Assembly: GCA_900547305.1 (NCBI GenBank)
Contig: URGH01000002.1
Span: forward strand, 1 to 64,000
Length of the DNA stretch: 64,000 nt
Source: an uncultured Oscillospiraceae bacterium
GTDB lineage: Bacteria > Bacillota > Clostridia > Oscillospirales > Acutalibacteraceae
Direction of reading: 5' to 3'
The notes under the pieces were generated by a model, which did no database searches, was not told the origin of the DNA, and saw only the letters and a list, made by a program, of their open reading frames with translations. A program made the translations under genes and the position numbers. Of this stretch, positions 44,477 to 51,767 are shown one piece after another (the first letter of the stretch is position 1; the number at the start of each line of letters is the position of its first letter).

Positions 44477-44929
44477 ATGAAAAGCTACACAACAAAATCC
44501 CCCGAAGAAACTGAAAGCATAGGCTTTCGGCTGGCGCAAACCCTGCGCGGCGGCGAGGTTATAGCCTTTCGCGGGGGTCTCGGAATGGGCAAAACCTGCT
44601 TTACGCGGGGGCTTGCGCGCGGGCTCGGCTTTACGGGCACGGTTACGTCCCCTACCTTTGCGCTTATAAACGAATATATCGGCGGCAGGCTGCCGCTTTA
44701 TCATTTTGATATGTACCGAATATCAAGCTGGGAAGACCTTTATTCCACCGGTTTTTTTGAGTACGCAGAGCAAGGCGGAGTAATTGCGGCTGAGTGGAGC
44801 GAAAACATTGAAAACGCCCTGCCCGCAGGCACTGTAACCGTCAGCTTTGAACAAACGGGCGAAAACGAACGCGTGATAAATATTGACGGTGCGGATGATA
44901 TTGATTTAACGGAGACTGAAACACAATGA
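44477..44929 (+). CDS. tsaE: tRNA t6A synthesis ATPase TsaE
   Basis: 150 residues from the ATG at 44477 with AAGGGTG upstream; the longer frame to 44450 is not supported. The P-loop FRGGLGMGKTCFTRGLARGLG and TSPTFALINEY with LPLYHFDMYR are typical. TsaE works with TsaB and TsaD to make t6A37 in ANN-reading tRNAs. Overlaps tsaB by four bases. Confidence 0.96.
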   Translation: MKSYTTKSPEETESIGFRLAQTLRGGEVIAFRGGLGMGKTCFTRGLARGLGFTGTVTSPTFALINEYIGGRLPLYHFDMYRISSWEDLYSTGFFEYAEQGGVIAAEWSENIENALPAGTVTVSFEQTGENERVINIDGADDIDLTETETQ

Positions 44930-45642
44930 AAATACTTTCTCTTGAATGTACGGCGGGTCCTGCCTCTGCCGCAATAACCGAGGGCGGGCGTGTTATAGCA
45001 TCCGCCTTTGTAAACGTAAAGCTTACCCACTCGCAAACCCTTTTGCCTATGGCAGAGGGGCTTTTTGCCGCGGCAAGGCTTAATTTGCAGGATATTGACG
45101 GGCTGGCAATAAACGCGGGTCCGGGCTCGTTTACCGGGGTGCGCATAGGCATAAGCGCCGCAAAGGGGCTTGCCGCCGCTCGGAATTTGCCCTGCGTGGG
45201 GGTATCTACCCTTTTATCGCTCGCCTTTAACTACCGCGATACCGATTGCATTGTGTGCGCGGTTATGGACGCGCGCTGCAGCCAGGTATACAACGCGATT
45301 TTTGATATTTCGGGCGGCAAAATTACCCGCCTGTGCGAGGACAGAGCGGTTTTATGCGAAGAACTTGCGGAAAATTTAAAAAAAGTGTCGCAAAACGGAG
45401 AAAAACGTGTTATAATAGTGGGCGACGGCACAGACGTGTTCTTCCCGTTTGCCGAAAATATACCCGGCGTTTGTAAATCGGCGCCCGAGCGCAGGTATCA
45501 AAACGCGGTATCCGTAGCCCTTGCGGCAGAGGATATATTTAAAAACGGCTTATCCGTAACGCCGGACAAGCTGCTGCCCGTATATTTAAGGCTGCCCCAG
45601 GCAGAACGCGAGCTTAAAAAGAAAAAAGAGGTGAGCTTATGA
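44926..45642 (+). CDS. tsaB: tRNA t6A synthesis protein TsaB
   Basis: 238 residues of the ASKHA fold: MKILSLECTAGPASAAI and INAGPGSFTGVRIGISAAKGLA are typical. It pairs with TsaD, which is not in the window. The usual clostridial neighbour rimI is also missing; the next gene is rpiB, overlapping by four bases. Confidence 0.95.
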   Translation: MKILSLECTAGPASAAITEGGRVIASAFVNVKLTHSQTLLPMAEGLFAAARLNLQDIDGLAINAGPGSFTGVRIGISAAKGLAAARNLPCVGVSTLLSLAFNYRDTDCIVCAVMDARCSQVYNAIFDISGGKITRLCEDRAVLCEELAENLKKVSQNGEKRVIIVGDGTDVFFPFAENIPGVCKSAPERRYQNAVSVALAAEDIFKNGLSVTPDKLLPVYLRLPQAERELKKKKEVSL

Positions 45643-46085
45643 AAATAGCAGTAGGCTGTGATCACGGCGGATTTGAGCATAAAAACGCAATAGTCGAGCA
45701 CCTGACCGCCGAGGGCTTTGAGGTGCAGGATTTCGGCATATACGAAAATAAATCGGTCGATTACCCCGAAATAGCGCTAAAGGTTGCAAACAGCATTAAA
45801 AACGGCGAAAACGAGCTGGGAATACTTATTTGCGGCACAGGCATAGGTATGTCGCTTGCGGCAAATAAGGTGAACGGCATACGCGCCGCCGCCTGCAGCG
45901 AGCATTTCTCGGCAAAATACACCAGACTTCACAATAACTCCAACATATTATGTCTCGGCGGCAGAGTAATAGGTATCGGCACGGCGCTTGAGCTGTGCGA
46001 TATTTTTGTCAACACCGAGTTTGAGGGCGGGCGTCATCAGCGCCGCGTTGATATGATAACCGAAATTGAAAAATCTAATTCTTAA
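45639..46085 (+). CDS. rpiB: Ribose 5-phosphate isomerase B
   Basis: 148 residues. GCDHGGFEHKNAI, YPEIALKVA and GILICGTGIGMSLAANKVNGIRAA identify RpiB, which interconverts ribose 5-phosphate and ribulose 5-phosphate; the Cys in ICGTGIG is the expected base. Full length. It links PRPP supply to the uracil salvage gene that follows 14 bases later. Confidence 0.96.
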   Translation: MKIAVGCDHGGFEHKNAIVEHLTAEGFEVQDFGIYENKSVDYPEIALKVANSIKNGENELGILICGTGIGMSLAANKVNGIRAAACSEHFSAKYTRLHNNSNILCLGGRVIGIGTALELCDIFVNTEFEGGRHQRRVDMITEIEKSNS

Positions 46086-46099
46086 GGGAGTAATAAGCA

Positions 46100-46732
46100 A
46101 TGAAAGATAACGTATTTATTATGGACCACCCGCTTATTCAGCATAAGCTTTCCATCCTGCGCGATGAAAAAACAGGCTCTAAGCAGTTCCGCGAGCTTGT
46201 AAGCGAAATAGCAATGCTTATGTGCTATGAATCAACAAGAGACCTGCCGCTTACCGAGGTTGAAATAAAGACCCCGATAACCACCGCCAAAACCAAAAAG
46301 CTTGCCGGCAGAAAAATGGCGTTTGTACCCATTTTAAGAGCGGGGCTCGGTATGGTAGACGGCGTTTTAAGCCTTATTCCTGCGGCTAAGGTGGGTCATA
46401 TAGGTATGTACCGCGACCCCGAAACACACAAGCCGGTTGATTACTACTGCAAGCTGCCCGCCGACCTTAACGAGCGCGATGTTTTTGTGCTTGACCCCAT
46501 GCTTGCAACGGGCGGCAGCGCTATTGACGCGGTTACCAGAATAAAGGAATTTAACCCCAAGCGCATTAAGTTTATGTGCATTATAGCCGCTCCCGAGGGA
46601 ATTGAGGCATTCACCGCCGCTCACCCCGACGTGCCGGTTTACTGCGCGGGACTTGACGACCACCTTAACGACCACTGCTATATAGTCCCCGGTCTCGGTG
46701 ACGCGGGCGACCGTATTTTCGGTACAAAATAA
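46100..46732 (+). CDS. upp: Uracil phosphoribosyltransferase
   Basis: 210 residues with the PRPP loop [28 protein letters not shown] and the uracil-binding C terminus [17 protein letters not shown]. It salvages uracil to UMP. AAGGGAG precedes the ATG. A strong terminator follows directly. Confidence 0.97.
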   Translation: MKDNVFIMDHPLIQHKLSILRDEKTGSKQFRELVSEIAMLMCYESTRDLPLTEVEIKTPITTAKTKKLAGRKMAFVPILRAGLGMVDGVLSLIPAAKVGHIGMYRDPETHKPVDYYCKLPADLNERDVFVLDPMLATGGSAIDAVTRIKEFNPKRIKFMCIIAAPEGIEAFTAAHPDVPVYCAGLDDHLNDHCYIVPGLGDAGDRIFGTK

Positions 46733-46740
46733 GCAGAAAT

Positions 46741-46790
46741 AAAGCATTTCCCCGAGCTTTGACTAGTACCAAAGCTCGGGGAAATGCTTT
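46741..46790 (+). terminator. Very long hairpin terminator after upp
   Basis: Arms of 21 bases (46741-46761 and 46770-46790) are fully complementary, with an eight-base loop that is itself a palindrome (ACTAGT). A/T at the outer ends allows function on both strands, serving upp from the left and the Xre gene from the right. Confidence 0.85.
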
Positions 46791-46817
46791 AATATAAGAA
46801 ACGTCCGTGTGTGATTG

Positions 46818-47039
46818 CTATTTTTTAATGGGCGTAGGAGTATCGGAAAGGCCAATCATGTAATCCGCAGATATATTATAAAAACGGCAAAGGATTACCA
46901 GGTCCTCAATTTTGAGCTCCGCCCGTCCCGTTTCTATATGATTATATCCCTGTTGACTTTTTTGCAAAAGCCTGCCTATTTCCGCTTGCGTCAGATCGTG
47001 ATCCTCCCGTATGTTTCTTATTCTTGTGCGGTAATCCAT
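46818..47039 (-). CDS. Xre-family transcriptional regulator
   Basis: 73 residues, almost only a helix-turn-helix domain: YRTRIRNIREDHDLTQAEIGRLLQKSQQGYNHIETGRAELKIEDLVILCRFYNISADYMIGLSD. It is preceded by AAGGGGG, and TATAAT at 47055-47060 (minus strand). It faces the lipoprotein gene, and two matched palindromes between the genes (47076-47092, 47101-47117) are the likely binding sites. It is predicted to repress itself and the lipoprotein; the signal is unknown. Confidence 0.88.
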   Translation of the reverse strand: MDYRTRIRNIREDHDLTQAEIGRLLQKSQQGYNHIETGRAELKIEDLVILCRFYNISADYMIGLSDTPTPIKK

Positions 47040-47075
47040 ATAATAACCCCCTTAATTATATATTTCAATTTTATT

Positions 47076-47092
47076 TACTCATAAATTGAGTA
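47076..47092. promoter_or_regulatory. Xre operator 1
   Basis: TACTCATAAATTGAGTA, with TACTCA and TGAGTA arms around five bases. It lies over the -35 region expected for the Xre gene itself (minus strand). Confidence 0.75.
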
Positions 47093-47121
47093 TTGACAAA
47101 TACTCAAAGATTGAGTATAAT
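47093..47121 (+). promoter_or_regulatory. Promoter of the DUF4352-like lipoprotein
   Basis: TTGACA (47093-47098) and TATAAT (47116-47121) are 17 bases apart, both perfect boxes. The spacer is almost fully taken up by Xre operator 2. Confidence 0.88.
47101..47117. promoter_or_regulatory. Xre operator 2
   Basis: TACTCAAAGATTGAGTA, the same arms and spacing as operator 1, centred 25 bases away. Placed between the -35 and -10 boxes of the lipoprotein promoter, an ideal site for repression. Confidence 0.78.
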
Positions 47122-47154
47122 GTATTTAAAATATTAAACACGGGGGTTAAATTC

Positions 47155-47679
47155 ATGAAAAAAATTCTGTCTTTTTTATTGGTTACATTTCTCTGCTTTG
47201 CGCTTTCGGCATGCGATATTGAAGATTCGCCGCAAAAAGAGCCTTACGACAGTTCATCAGTTACGGTACAGACCGCAAAACCGGAAGATTACAAATTAAA
47301 CGAAACCGCGGTTTTTAAAAACATAAAGGTTACCGCAACGGAAATAAAAGAATCCAACGGCGGCGAGTTTTTCGGACCGGACGAAGGAAATGTTTTTGTA
47401 GGTGTAAAATTTGTAATAGAAAATATATCCGATGAAAGTCAGTCAATAAGCAGTTTATTATTGTTTGATCCGTACGCGGATGATGTGAAATGCGAATATT
47501 CAATAACCGCAAACGCGGATTTCGGCGGCGGTACTCTTGACGGCGAAATAGCCGCCGGAAAAAGAATGGAAGGGTGGTACGCAGTTGAAGTACCGTCAGG
47601 CTGGTCAAAGATAGATCTTGATGTTAAGTCTTCGTGGCTTTCGGGAAGCTCGGCAAGATTTGTATTTAATAAATCATAA
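47155..47679 (+). CDS. DUF4352-like lipoprotein
   Basis: 174 residues from the ATG at 47155 with GGGGG upstream. Signal peptide with lipobox LSAC. The mature part has an Ig-like beta fold with FVGVKFVIENISDESQSISSLLLFDPYADDVKCEYS, as in DUF4352 proteins of unknown role on Gram-positive surfaces. Its promoter is covered by the paired Xre operators, so it is probably switched by the neighbouring regulator. Confidence 0.78.
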   Translation: MKKILSFLLVTFLCFALSACDIEDSPQKEPYDSSSVTVQTAKPEDYKLNETAVFKNIKVTATEIKESNGGEFFGPDEGNVFVGVKFVIENISDESQSISSLLLFDPYADDVKCEYSITANADFGGGTLDGEIAAGKRMEGWYAVEVPSGWSKIDLDVKSSWLSGSSARFVFNKS

Positions 47680-47690
47680 GTATAAGAATC

Positions 47691-48105
47691 GGAAGCCGAT
47701 TTGCCTCTCCTGTGTAAGGGGTCTATTTTCCTACAGTGCGGAGAAAATGTCGCGCAGCGACAAAATCGGCTCCCTTGTGTAAAGGGAGCTGTTGAGCGCA
47801 GCGAAACTGAGGGATTGTAAAAAAATAAAGCTAATCAATAGCCTAAGACTTGTTTGAATACCCCTCAGTCAACTTCGTTGACAGCTCCCCTCTATAAAAA
47901 GAGGGGAGCCTTTGGTTTGCAGAAACCCTGCCTCCCCGGTGTTTGGGTGCGGGTGTCCGGGGGACACCTCTGCAAAGCAGAAGCACCGACCGAGGCGGCA
48001 GCCGAGACGGTGTCATGCGCGAGCTATGACGGAGGGGTTGTTACAAGCCAGACTTAGATATTAGACCTTAAATAAATACCCCTCAGTCGCCCGGCGGCGC
48101 TAACC
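47691..48105. repeat. Cluster of dispersed GC-rich inverted repeats, no gene
   Basis: About 400 bases without a gene. A copy at 47771-47820 (GGCTCCCTTGTGTAAAGGGAGC then an imperfect stem and CTGAGGG) is met in opposite orientation at about 47862-47910 (CCCTCAGTC ... AGCTCCCCTC ... GAGGGGAGCC). A third partial copy begins at 48079 (CCCCTCAGTCGCCCGG). The CTGAGGG(G) ends and hairpin cores resemble short dispersed repeats of gut clostridia, MITE- or REP-like. No transposase is present. Confidence 0.7.
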
Positions 48106-48427
48106 GCTGACCGCGGCGGAGTTGTTTATTAAGCTCCTGCCCCCGTTTTTCAAGCTCTTTCATAAAATTCACTCCCGCAATAAATCCGAGCTGAAAGTAT
48201 GTATCTCTTATTACAGCATCGCGGCTTGCAATTTCCTTATAAAATCTATCGCGTTCATCTTCATTTTTAAAATAAGAATTTATAAGCCTTTCGGTGCGGC
48301 ACTCCATATTTCTTATTGCGGTTTCATAGTCAAGGTCTTCCTTTTCAATAAGACTTTGCCCTAAGTCTAAAAAATAATCGCTTAGTTCAGATAACTTACA
48401 CCTTTTTAACATATTTGAAAATTCCAT
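48083..48427 (-). CDS. Unknown 114-residue protein controlled by a divergent Xre gene
   Basis: Mostly helical and charged, no signal or membrane segment, no family recognised. The promoter on the minus strand is perfect (TTGACA-17-TATAAT, 48464-48492) with an operator in the spacer. The last ten or so codons (RGQRLAPPGD, stop TGA) lie in a dispersed repeat copy, whose GACTGAGGGG supplies the stop, so the natural C terminus may have been replaced. Confidence 0.65.
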   Translation of the reverse strand: MEFSNMLKRCKLSELSDYFLDLGQSLIEKEDLDYETAIRNMECRTERLINSYFKNEDERDRFYKEIASRDAVIRDTYFQLGFIAGVNFMKELEKRGQELNKQLRRGQRLAPPGD

Positions 48428-48463
48428 ATATCTTTACCCTCTCTTAATAATATTTACTATTAA

Positions 48464-48492
48464 ATTATACACTACATATGATGTAATGTCAA
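48464..48492 (-). promoter_or_regulatory. Promoter of the unknown gene 48083-48427
   Basis: On the minus strand TTGACA (48487-48492) and TATAAT (48464-48469), spacer 17. The operator at 48473-48485 fills the spacer. Confidence 0.85.
48473..48485. promoter_or_regulatory. Second Xre module, operator A
   Basis: TACATATGATGTA, arms TACAT and ATGTA around three bases, between the -10 and -35 boxes of the minus-strand gene. Confidence 0.68.
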
Positions 48493-48510
48493 TACATTAT
48501 TTATGATGTA
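48493..48510. promoter_or_regulatory. Second Xre module, operator B
   Basis: TACATTATTTATGATGTA, the same outer arms TACAT and ATGTA with wider spacing. It covers the -35 region of the plus-strand Xre gene, whose extended -10 (TGATATAAT) is at 48511-48519. Confidence 0.62.
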
Positions 48511-48543
48511 TGATATAATTTTAAAAAAAGGCGGTAGGGAAAT

Positions 48544-48777
48544 ATGAAGAAATATTATGAGATTTTAAGGGAATTAAGAGAAGATAAAGAACCAAAAACA
48601 AATCAAAAGGAAATTGCAAAAATTCTCGGTACAAGCCAACAGTACTACAGCGAATATGAAAACGGAAAACGACCCCTGCCACTGGAGCATTTAGTAACGC
48701 TTTGTAAGTATTATAATGTATCGGCAGATTATATTTTAGGTCTGCCCGAAAATATGCCTTTCCCGAAAAGGCAGTAA
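48544..48777 (+). CDS. Xre-family transcriptional regulator (second)
   Basis: 77 residues, a single helix-turn-helix domain: NQKEIAKILGTSQQYYSEYENGKRPLPLEHLVTLCKYYNVSADYILGLPEN. Related in plan to the regulator at 46818 but with different recognition residues, in agreement with different operators (TACAT arms here, TACTCA arms there). It should control itself and the divergent gene 48083-48427. A terminator follows. Confidence 0.88.
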   Translation: MKKYYEILRELREDKEPKTNQKEIAKILGTSQQYYSEYENGKRPLPLEHLVTLCKYYNVSADYILGLPENMPFPKRQ

Positions 48778-48818
48778 ACTAAAGCGGCAGAACTCGGTTC
48801 TGCCGCTTTAGTTTTTTA
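48777..48818 (+). terminator. Terminator after second Xre gene, shared with thrS
   Basis: AACTAAAGCGGCAGAAC and its complement (48777-48793, 48797-48813) form a 17-bp stem with a three-base loop and a T-run. The outer A/T bases allow use by thrS from the other strand. Confidence 0.9.
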
Positions 48819-48819
48819 A

Positions 48820-50766
48820 TTATTTTATTACCCGGCTTTTATCTTCCGAAACTGCGCGTTCAATAAACTCATCCGCCGTCATAGAGCCAAGGTCGCCGTT
48901 TTCGCCGCGCTCTCTAACCGAAAGCGTGCCGTTTTCCACCTCGTTATCGCCGATTATGAGCATATAGGGCACCTTTTGCAGCCTTGCCTCACGGATTTTA
49001 TAGCCTATCTTCTCGTTGCGGTCGTCCAGTTCCACGCGAATACCCTTTTCTTCAAGGCGGCGCTTAATATCGCACGCGTAGTCGCAGTGGCGGTCGGCAA
49101 TAGTTAAAAGCTTTACCTGAACGGGGGCTAACCACATCGGGAACGCGCCCGCGTACTTTTCAATAAGCAACGCGAGAGTTCTTTCGTAGCAGCCGATAGA
49201 GGTACGGTGAATAATATAGGGGTTTTTCTTCACGCCGTCGCGGTCGACATATTCCATACCGAATTTCTCTGCGAGCATCTGGTCTATCTGAATGGTGATA
49301 AGCGTGTCTTCCTTGCCGTAAACGTTCTTTATTTGAATATCGAGCTTAGGTCCGTAGAAAGCCGCCTCGCCGATACCTATTTTATAGGGGATTTCAAGGT
49401 GGTCGAGTATCTTTTTCATAACTCCCTGCGCCTCGTCCCACTGCTCGGGCGTGCCTATATATTTATCGCGGTCAGCGGGATCCCACTGTGAGAAACGGTA
49501 GGAAACATCCTCATAAAGCCCCAAAGTTTTGAGCATATAAATTGCAAGCTCCAGGCAGCCGCGGAACTCCTGCTCTAATTGGTCGGGGGTGCACATTAAG
49601 TGACCCTCGGAAATTGTGAACTGACGAACCCTTATAAGACCGTGCATTTCGCCGCTGTCCTCATTGCGGAAAAGCGTTGAGGTCTCGTTATAACGCAGAG
49701 GCAGGTCACGGTAAGAGCGCGCGCGATTTAAATATGCCTGATACTGGAACGGGCATGTCATGGGGCGCAGTGCAAAGCACTCTTTGGTTTCGTCGTTCGG
49801 GTCGCCCAAAATAAACATACCGTCAAGGTAGTGATCCCAGTGACCCGAAAGCTTGTAAAGCTCGCGCTTTGCCATATAGGGGGTTTTGGTAAGCTGCCAG
49901 CCGCGGCGCGCCTCTTCATCCTCAACAAAGCGCTGCAAAATCTGAATTATTTTAGCGCCCTTGGGCAGCAATATCGGCAAGCCCTGACCTATAATATCAA
50001 CGGTTGTGAAAAGCTCCAATTCGCGCCCCAACTTGTTGTGGTCGCGCTTTTTAGCCTCTTCAAGCATATTAAGGTGCGCTTCAAGCTCGCTCGCCTTCGG
50101 GAAAGCCGTGCCGTAAACGCGGCAGAGCATTTTCTTTGAGGAATCTCCGCGCCAGTATGCGCCCGTGGCGGAAGTAAGCTTAAACGCCTTAACCGCACCC
50201 GTGCTCATAAGGTGCGCGCCCGCGCACAAATCGGTAAATTCGCCCTGCGTGTAAAAGCTTATATCCTCGCCCTCGGGAATATCCTCTGCAAGCTCAACCT
50301 TATAAGGCTCATTCTTTTCCTTAAAGAACTCAACCGCATCGTTTCTGCTTTTATAGCTGCGCTCAAGCTTTATATCCTCTTTTACTATTTTCTTCATTTC
50401 CGCCTCAATTTTCGCAAGGTCCTCGGGCGTAAATTTGGTTTCTACGTCAAAATCATAGTAAAATCCGTCGTCAACTGCGGGGCCTATTGCAAGCTTTGCC
50501 TCGGGGTAAAGCCTTTTTACCGCCTGCGCCATAATATGCGAAGCGGTATGGCGAAATGTCCATTTGCCGTAATCGTCTTCAAACGTTAAAATTTCAAGCT
50601 CGCAGTCTTCGTTCAGCGTATCGCGCAAATCGGCGTTTTTGCCGTTTATTCTGGCAGCGCAGGCGTTGCGCACAAGCCCCATGCTTATTTCCTTTGCGGC
50701 TTCATAAGCGGAAATTCCGGCGGGGAATTCCTTTACGCTGCCGTCCTTTAAAGTAACCTTTATCAT
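48820..50766 (-). CDS. thrS: Threonyl-tRNA synthetase
   Basis: 648 residues: TGS domain (1-62), editing domain with HTASHIMAQAV and the later HLMSTGAV region, class II core (FRNEDSGEMHGLIRVRQFTISEGH; YGPKLDIQIKN; IHRTSIGCYERTLALLIEKYAG) and an anticodon-binding domain (VKLLTIADRHCDYACDIKRRLEEKG). Full length. Regulated by the T-box leader directly upstream. Confidence 0.98.
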   Translation of the reverse strand: MIKVTLKDGSVKEFPAGISAYEAAKEISMGLVRNACAARINGKNADLRDTLNEDCELEILTFEDDYGKWTFRHTASHIMAQAVKRLYPEAKLAIGPAVDDGFYYDFDVETKFTPEDLAKIEAEMKKIVKEDIKLERSYKSRNDAVEFFKEKNEPYKVELAEDIPEGEDISFYTQGEFTDLCAGAHLMSTGAVKAFKLTSATGAYWRGDSSKKMLCRVYGTAFPKASELEAHLNMLEEAKKRDHNKLGRELELFTTVDIIGQGLPILLPKGAKIIQILQRFVEDEEARRGWQLTKTPYMAKRELYKLSGHWDHYLDGMFILGDPNDETKECFALRPMTCPFQYQAYLNRARSYRDLPLRYNETSTLFRNEDSGEMHGLIRVRQFTISEGHLMCTPDQLEQEFRGCLELAIYMLKTLGLYEDVSYRFSQWDPADRDKYIGTPEQWDEAQGVMKKILDHLEIPYKIGIGEAAFYGPKLDIQIKNVYGKEDTLITIQIDQMLAEKFGMEYVDRDGVKKNPYIIHRTSIGCYERTLALLIEKYAGAFPMWLAPVQVKLLTIADRHCDYACDIKRRLEEKGIRVELDDRNEKIGYKIREARLQKVPYMLIIGDNEVENGTLSVRERGENGDLGSMTADEFIERAVSEDKSRVIK

Positions 50767-50782
50767 AACCTATACCTCCGAA

Positions 50783-51034
50783 AAAATAAAGCTCCGCCCC
50801 TCGGTTAAGAGGGACGGAGCAAATTTAAACTGTACTCCGCGGTTCCACCCGCATTCCGTTTTTTTAAAAACGGCACTTTACTACCCTTAACGCGGGTAAA
50901 ACGTCCGTGTTGCAACCCACGGCGCTCAAAGGCGGTGTTCGCTTTTTCCGGAATTTACGCGGCTTTCAGCCGACGGCTCGCGCTCTCTTTTAAATTCGCT
51001 TTGAAAAAGCTACTGTCCTTTTCAACGTTTTAAC
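50783..51034 (-). promoter_or_regulatory. T-box leader of thrS
   Basis: The minus strand has the invariant T-box sequence GGGTGGAACCGCG (50838-50850), a preceding antiterminator arm, and a strong terminator (50785-50820, GCTCCG stem followed by TTTATTTTTT). Uncharged tRNA-Thr is expected to stabilise the antiterminator and raise thrS expression. A candidate ACC specifier lies in GAACACCGCC near 50930; that position is a guess. Confidence 0.93.
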
Positions 51035-51040
51035 ACATAT

Positions 51041-51069
51041 ATAATAACGCTGCGGTTAAAAAATGTCAA
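51041..51069 (-). promoter_or_regulatory. Promoter of the thrS leader
   Basis: Minus strand TTGACA (51064-51069) and TATTAT (51041-51046), spacer 17, directly before the T-box leader. Confidence 0.82.
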
Positions 51070-51073
51070 GCCC

Positions 51074-51352
51074 TTAATTTTTCAGCGCTCTTTCAAGCCA
51101 TACAAAGCCGAAATCAAGCGCGTCAAAAAAACTTTCCTTTACCGTTTCCTTAACCACTCTGTCCTTATCGGGTAGCTGGGTATCGCTTTTAAGCAGCTGA
51201 ACGGTGACCCTTTCGGGAATTTTATCCTCTTTTGTTTCCGTAAGCACCGTGAACTTTATCACATAAGCGTCCGCCATATCGCCGTAGAAAATTTCTTTCC
51301 CGCTGCGCACAAGCGGCTTGCCCTTATAACTCAAAAATTTGTTTTCTGCCAT
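51074..51352 (-). CDS. Small conserved-looking protein of unknown function
   Basis: 92 residues, soluble, no family recognised. The sequence mixes strands and a C-terminal helix (VKESFFDALDFGFVWLERALKN). It is nine bases downstream of the other small gene, forming a two-gene unit before the thrS promoter. Good ribosome site and codon use like the neighbours suggest a real gene. Confidence 0.65.
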   Translation of the reverse strand: MAENKFLSYKGKPLVRSGKEIFYGDMADAYVIKFTVLTETKEDKIPERVTVQLLKSDTQLPDKDRVVKETVKESFFDALDFGFVWLERALKN

Positions 51353-51361
51353 TTTTACTCC

Positions 51362-51631
51362 TTATTTCTTATCCTCGCCCGGAATTTCGCCGTAAAGATT
51401 AAAGCGGAAGAGCATGGTCTCATCCTCGGGATTGGTGCAGCGAATAGTCGCCTCGGTCACCTCGGTGTTTTTAAGAATGGTGCTGAGTCCTAACATCTGG
51501 CAAAGCTTTGATTTAAGGTTCAGCACATCGCCGTCCTTTGTTTCAAGGTAAACATCGCCCTTGCATTCGTCAACTGCCTTTATAAAATCGTCAAAGTCCA
51601 CATTGTGAAGTTGAATTTTTCCGTTATCCAT
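51362..51631 (-). CDS. Small protein of unknown function (GDVYLETKDGDVLNLKS type)
   Basis: 89 residues: FDDFIKAVDECKGDVYLETKDGDVLNLKSKLCQMLG, then TEATIRCTNPEDETMLFRFNLYGEIP. I recall similar short proteins in gut clostridia that carry misleading names; no function can be given. GGAGG precedes the ATG. Its promoter (51664-51692) is back to back with that of glyQS. Confidence 0.7.
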   Translation of the reverse strand: MDNGKIQLHNVDFDDFIKAVDECKGDVYLETKDGDVLNLKSKLCQMLGLSTILKNTEVTEATIRCTNPEDETMLFRFNLYGEIPGEDKK

Positions 51632-51663
51632 TTTTACAAGCCTCCTCTTAATGCTATATTAAA

Positions 51664-51692
51664 AGTATAATCCATATAAATAAATATGTCAA
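51664..51692 (-). promoter_or_regulatory. Promoter of the two small unknown genes
   Basis: Minus strand TTGACA (51687-51692) and TATACT (51664-51669), spacer 17. Confidence 0.8.
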
Positions 51693-51699
51693 GTAAGTG

Positions 51700-51728
51700 T
51701 TGACATTTTGACAAAATTCATTTACTAT
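51700..51728 (+). promoter_or_regulatory. Promoter of glyQS
   Basis: TTGACA (51700-51705) and TACTAT (51723-51728), spacer 17. Its -35 box lies eight bases from the -35 box of the divergent promoter, so the two may compete for polymerase. Confidence 0.72.
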
Positions 51729-51767
51729 AGTATTTGTAGAAATTTCGGGTTTATGGAGGAATTCACT

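Noticed and set aside
47691..48105. CRISPR array
   Set aside because: The repeats are inverted, of unequal spacing and only about three copies, with no cas genes.
46818..48777. Toxin-antitoxin or prophage remnant
   Set aside because: Two Xre genes suggest it, but the partner of the first is a lipoprotein and that of the second a plain helical protein with no toxin motif; no integrase, phage structural gene or att repeat is visible.
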